64,000 bases of DNA from Shinella sp. PSBB067 (GTDB lineage Bacteria; Pseudomonadota; Alphaproteobacteria; Rhizobiales; Rhizobiaceae), in assembly GCF_016839145.1 (NCBI RefSeq), contig NZ_CP069304.1, forward strand, positions 496,001 to 560,000. The letters are read 5' to 3'. Positions 62,177 through 64,000 of the stretch are shown here, one piece after another. A model generated the notes under the pieces. That model had not been told where the DNA came from. It did no database searches and saw nothing but the letters and a program-made list of their open reading frames with translations. Position 1 is the first letter of the stretch. The number at the start of each line of letters is the position of its first letter. The position numbers and the translations under genes were made by a program.

Positions 62177-62983
62177 ATGAAAGCAGATCCAATGGCATCG
62201 ATTGCAGAACGGGACGAAATCTCCAGCGCGAGCGAAGGCCGCGACGGCGGCGCGAAGTCCCTGCGCAAGATGGCCGCCGTCCTCGACAGCTTCTCGCGCG
62301 CCCGGCCGATGATGACGATCGCGGAAATGTCGGACGCCACCGGCCTGCCGAAGGCGACGGTGCACCGGATCGTCACGTCGCTGCGGGAAGTCGGCCTGCT
62401 CGACCAGGACGGTCGCCGGCAGGGATACCGGCTCGGGTTGAAGCTGTTCTATTACGGCAGCAGCGTCCTTGCGAACCTCGATACCGCGACGCGGGCCCAT
62501 CCGCACATCGCCAAGCTGCAGCAGCTCACAGGCGAGGTGATCCATTTCCACATGTTCGACGGCAGCCAGATGGTCTGCGTCGAACATGAAGAGATGGTCG
62601 CCTCCAGCCGCACCATCGTCCAGGCCGCCCCGACTTACTGTACCAGCGTCGGCAAGGCCTTCCTTGCCTTCCAGGACCAGGAACTGGTGCGCCGCATCGT
62701 CGCCGAGGGCCTGCACGCCTACACGGCGAACACCATCGTCAACGCCGACGCTCTCGCAGCCGAACTCGCCAGGGTGCGCGCCCAGGGCTTCGCGATCGAC
62801 GACGAGGAGATCGAACTCGGCCTGCGCTGCGTCGGCGCGCCGGTGCGCGATTCCTCCGGCCGCGTCTTTGCGGCCGTCAGCGTGTCGGGACCTGCGGAGC
62901 GGATGCCCGATGGCCGTATCGCGGGCCTTGCGCCCGCCGTCATCCAGACGGCGAACGACATAACCGCGGCGCTTGCCGAATAA
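62177..62983 (+). CDS. IclR-family transcriptional regulator, copy 2
   Basis: Protein of 268 aa. Helix-turn-helix [22 protein letters not shown], then the IclR domain ([53 protein letters not shown]). Paralogous to the IclR at 51886. It lies inside the importer operon and probably controls the divergent promoters at 58861-59099. ATG 62177 was chosen over an upstream frame that only overlaps the permease end. Confidence 0.93.
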   Translation: MKADPMASIAERDEISSASEGRDGGAKSLRKMAAVLDSFSRARPMMTIAEMSDATGLPKATVHRIVTSLREVGLLDQDGRRQGYRLGLKLFYYGSSVLANLDTATRAHPHIAKLQQLTGEVIHFHMFDGSQMVCVEHEEMVASSRTIVQAAPTYCTSVGKAFLAFQDQELVRRIVAEGLHAYTANTIVNADALAAELARVRAQGFAIDDEEIELGLRCVGAPVRDSSGRVFAAVSVSGPAERMPDGRIAGLAPAVIQTANDITAALAE

Positions 62984-63006
62984 ACGTTCCGACACCGGAG
63001 TTACAG

Positions 63007-63777
63007 ATGTCCGCTCAAACCGCCAAGGCGCCTGCCATCGGCACCGACGTCGCCATCGAGATGATCAAGGTCAGCAAGTGGTACGGCGAATTCCATGTCC
63101 TCAGGGACATCGACCTGACGGTGATGAAGGGCGAGCGCATCGTCATCTGCGGCCCGTCCGGCTCCGGCAAGTCGACGATGATCCGCTGCATCAACCGGCT
63201 GGAGGAGCACCAGAAGGGCCGCATCGTCGTCGACGGCATCGAGCTCACCAACGACCTCAAGAAGATCGACGAGGTGCGCCGCGAGGTCGGCATGGTGTTC
63301 CAGCACTTCAATCTCTTCCCGCACCTGACGATCCTCGAAAACTGCACCCTCGCACCGATCTGGGTGCGCAAGATGCCGAAGAAGGAAGCCGAGGAAGTGG
63401 CGATGCATTACCTCAAGCGCGTCAAGATTCCGGAACAGGCGCACAAGTATCCCGGCCAGCTCTCCGGCGGCCAGCAGCAGCGCGTGGCGATCGCCCGCTC
63501 GCTGTGCATGAAGCCGAAGATCATGCTGTTCGACGAGCCGACCTCGGCGCTCGACCCGGAAATGGTCAAGGAAGTGCTCGACACGATGGTCTCGCTCGCC
63601 GAGGAAGGCATGACAATGCTGTGCGTGACGCACGAAATGGGCTTTGCCCGCCAGGTCGCCAACCGGGTGATCTTCATGGACCAGGGGCAGATCGTCGAGG
63701 AGAATGCGCCGGCCGCGTTCTTCGACAACCCGCAGCACGAGCGCACCAAGCTCTTCCTTAGCCAGATCCTTCACTGA
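63007..63777 (+). CDS. amino-acid ABC transporter ATP-binding protein (AapP/GlnQ-like)
   Basis: Protein of 256 aa. Walker [11 protein letters not shown]-loop [16 protein letters not shown], signature [15 protein letters not shown], Walker [16 protein letters not shown], switch histidine in [13 protein letters not shown]. It is more similar to the AapP/GlnQ branch than to the ATPase at 60078, so it is not a simple duplicate. Its permeases are not in the window; they may follow to the right, or it may serve the importer just upstream. GGAG lies 7 bp before the ATG. Confidence 0.93.
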   Translation: MSAQTAKAPAIGTDVAIEMIKVSKWYGEFHVLRDIDLTVMKGERIVICGPSGSGKSTMIRCINRLEEHQKGRIVVDGIELTNDLKKIDEVRREVGMVFQHFNLFPHLTILENCTLAPIWVRKMPKKEAEEVAMHYLKRVKIPEQAHKYPGQLSGGQQQRVAIARSLCMKPKIMLFDEPTSALDPEMVKEVLDTMVSLAEEGMTMLCVTHEMGFARQVANRVIFMDQGQIVEENAPAAFFDNPQHERTKLFLSQILH

Positions 63778-64000
63778 ATCCAAAGTCCGATCTCTCGAAA
63801 TCCAACCATCGGATAGCCGCAATCGAACTGCGCCATGGCCTGGACCGCCGGGAAGAGGCGAGCTGGTCGGCGGACACCCGGACCTGCTGCGCGCGGGTGG
63901 TGTCGCGCACGGCATCGTCGGATTCCAGGAAAGCCATGCAGGAGCATCCGACTTCCTCAAGAAGCAGCGGGGTCGGCCGCAAGATGCGCTGCCGGCCATC
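63778..64000. other. right edge, no gene could be assigned
   Basis: About 220 bp after the last ATPase. A minus-strand open frame ending near 63758 covers most of it, but it shows no recognisable motif and overlaps the ATPase end, so I do not call it. The next gene probably begins outside the window. Confidence 0.4.

Noticed and set aside
63758..63982. Minus-strand frame at the right edge
   Set aside because: It overlaps the end of the ATPase gene and shows no recognisable motif.

Overview
The window is high-GC DNA with dense, often overlapping operons. It looks like an alphaproteobacterium of the Rhizobiales, most likely Rhizobiaceae (Rhizobium/Ensifer/Shinella type). The reasons are the FrcBCA-like sugar importer, a TGA-N9-TCA (RirA-type) box before an iron-binding protein gene, the DUF1403/ScpB-like pair typical of rhizobial large replicons, and the number of ABC importers (six sets). 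No rRNA, tRNA or CRISPR was seen. The organism assignment is inference from gene content.

Left part (1-10.3 kb, minus strand): a catabolic operon reads MarR regulator, SDR, FAD amine/amino-acid oxidase, oligopeptide-type binding protein, two permeases, second FAD oxidase, and a small ORF cut by the window edge. A perfect 16-bp inverted repeat precedes marR. Next come a UbiB-family kinase and a YkvA-family membrane protein; a 13-bp core of the same MarR palindrome recurs upstream of them.

10.5-12.3 kb (plus): DUF1403 protein and a ScpB-like protein, overlapping. 12.4-21.7 kb: a LacI repressor diverges from a polyol/sugar operon (zinc dehydrogenase, FrcB/FrcC/FrcA-like importer, actinobacterial-looking transketolase, SDR, Gfo/Idh/MocA oxidoreductase), followed by corA. 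22.9-28.4 kb (minus): glucoamylase GH15, gnd, zwf and a ROK glucokinase-like gene form a glucan-to-pentose-phosphate cassette. 28.6-32.6 kb (minus): ferric-ion importer in the order C-A-B. 32.7-41.9 kb: a LysR regulator diverges from an M20 amidohydrolase, a PuuE-type cyclic amidase, an epimerase, a ribose-type ABC importer, RidA and an SDR; this looks like a catabolic locus for a nitrogen-containing, possibly ureide or hydantoin-like, compound.

41.9-51.9 kb is visibly AT-richer and looks foreign. After about 1 kb without credible genes comes a tight operon: HlyC-type acyltransferase, lipoprotein, 1258-aa RTX protein with a serine-lipase motif, type I secretion ABC ATPase and membrane-fusion protein. 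It ends at a decayed IS630-family transposase. This is the most interesting system in the window.

51.9-63.8 kb: a duplicated module. Two paralogous IclR regulators, two paralogous family-3 binding proteins and two paralogous DapA-family aldolases are arranged around an aminotransferase, a fused dihydroxyacetone kinase and one amino-acid ABC importer, with a second amino-acid ABC ATPase at the right edge. I infer uptake, transamination, aldol cleavage and triose phosphorylation of an unknown amino compound. Paired palindromes lie in the divergent promoter region. Five of the six binding-protein genes that are followed by an intergenic gap within their operon carry an intercistronic hairpin or would be expected to; five hairpins were located.
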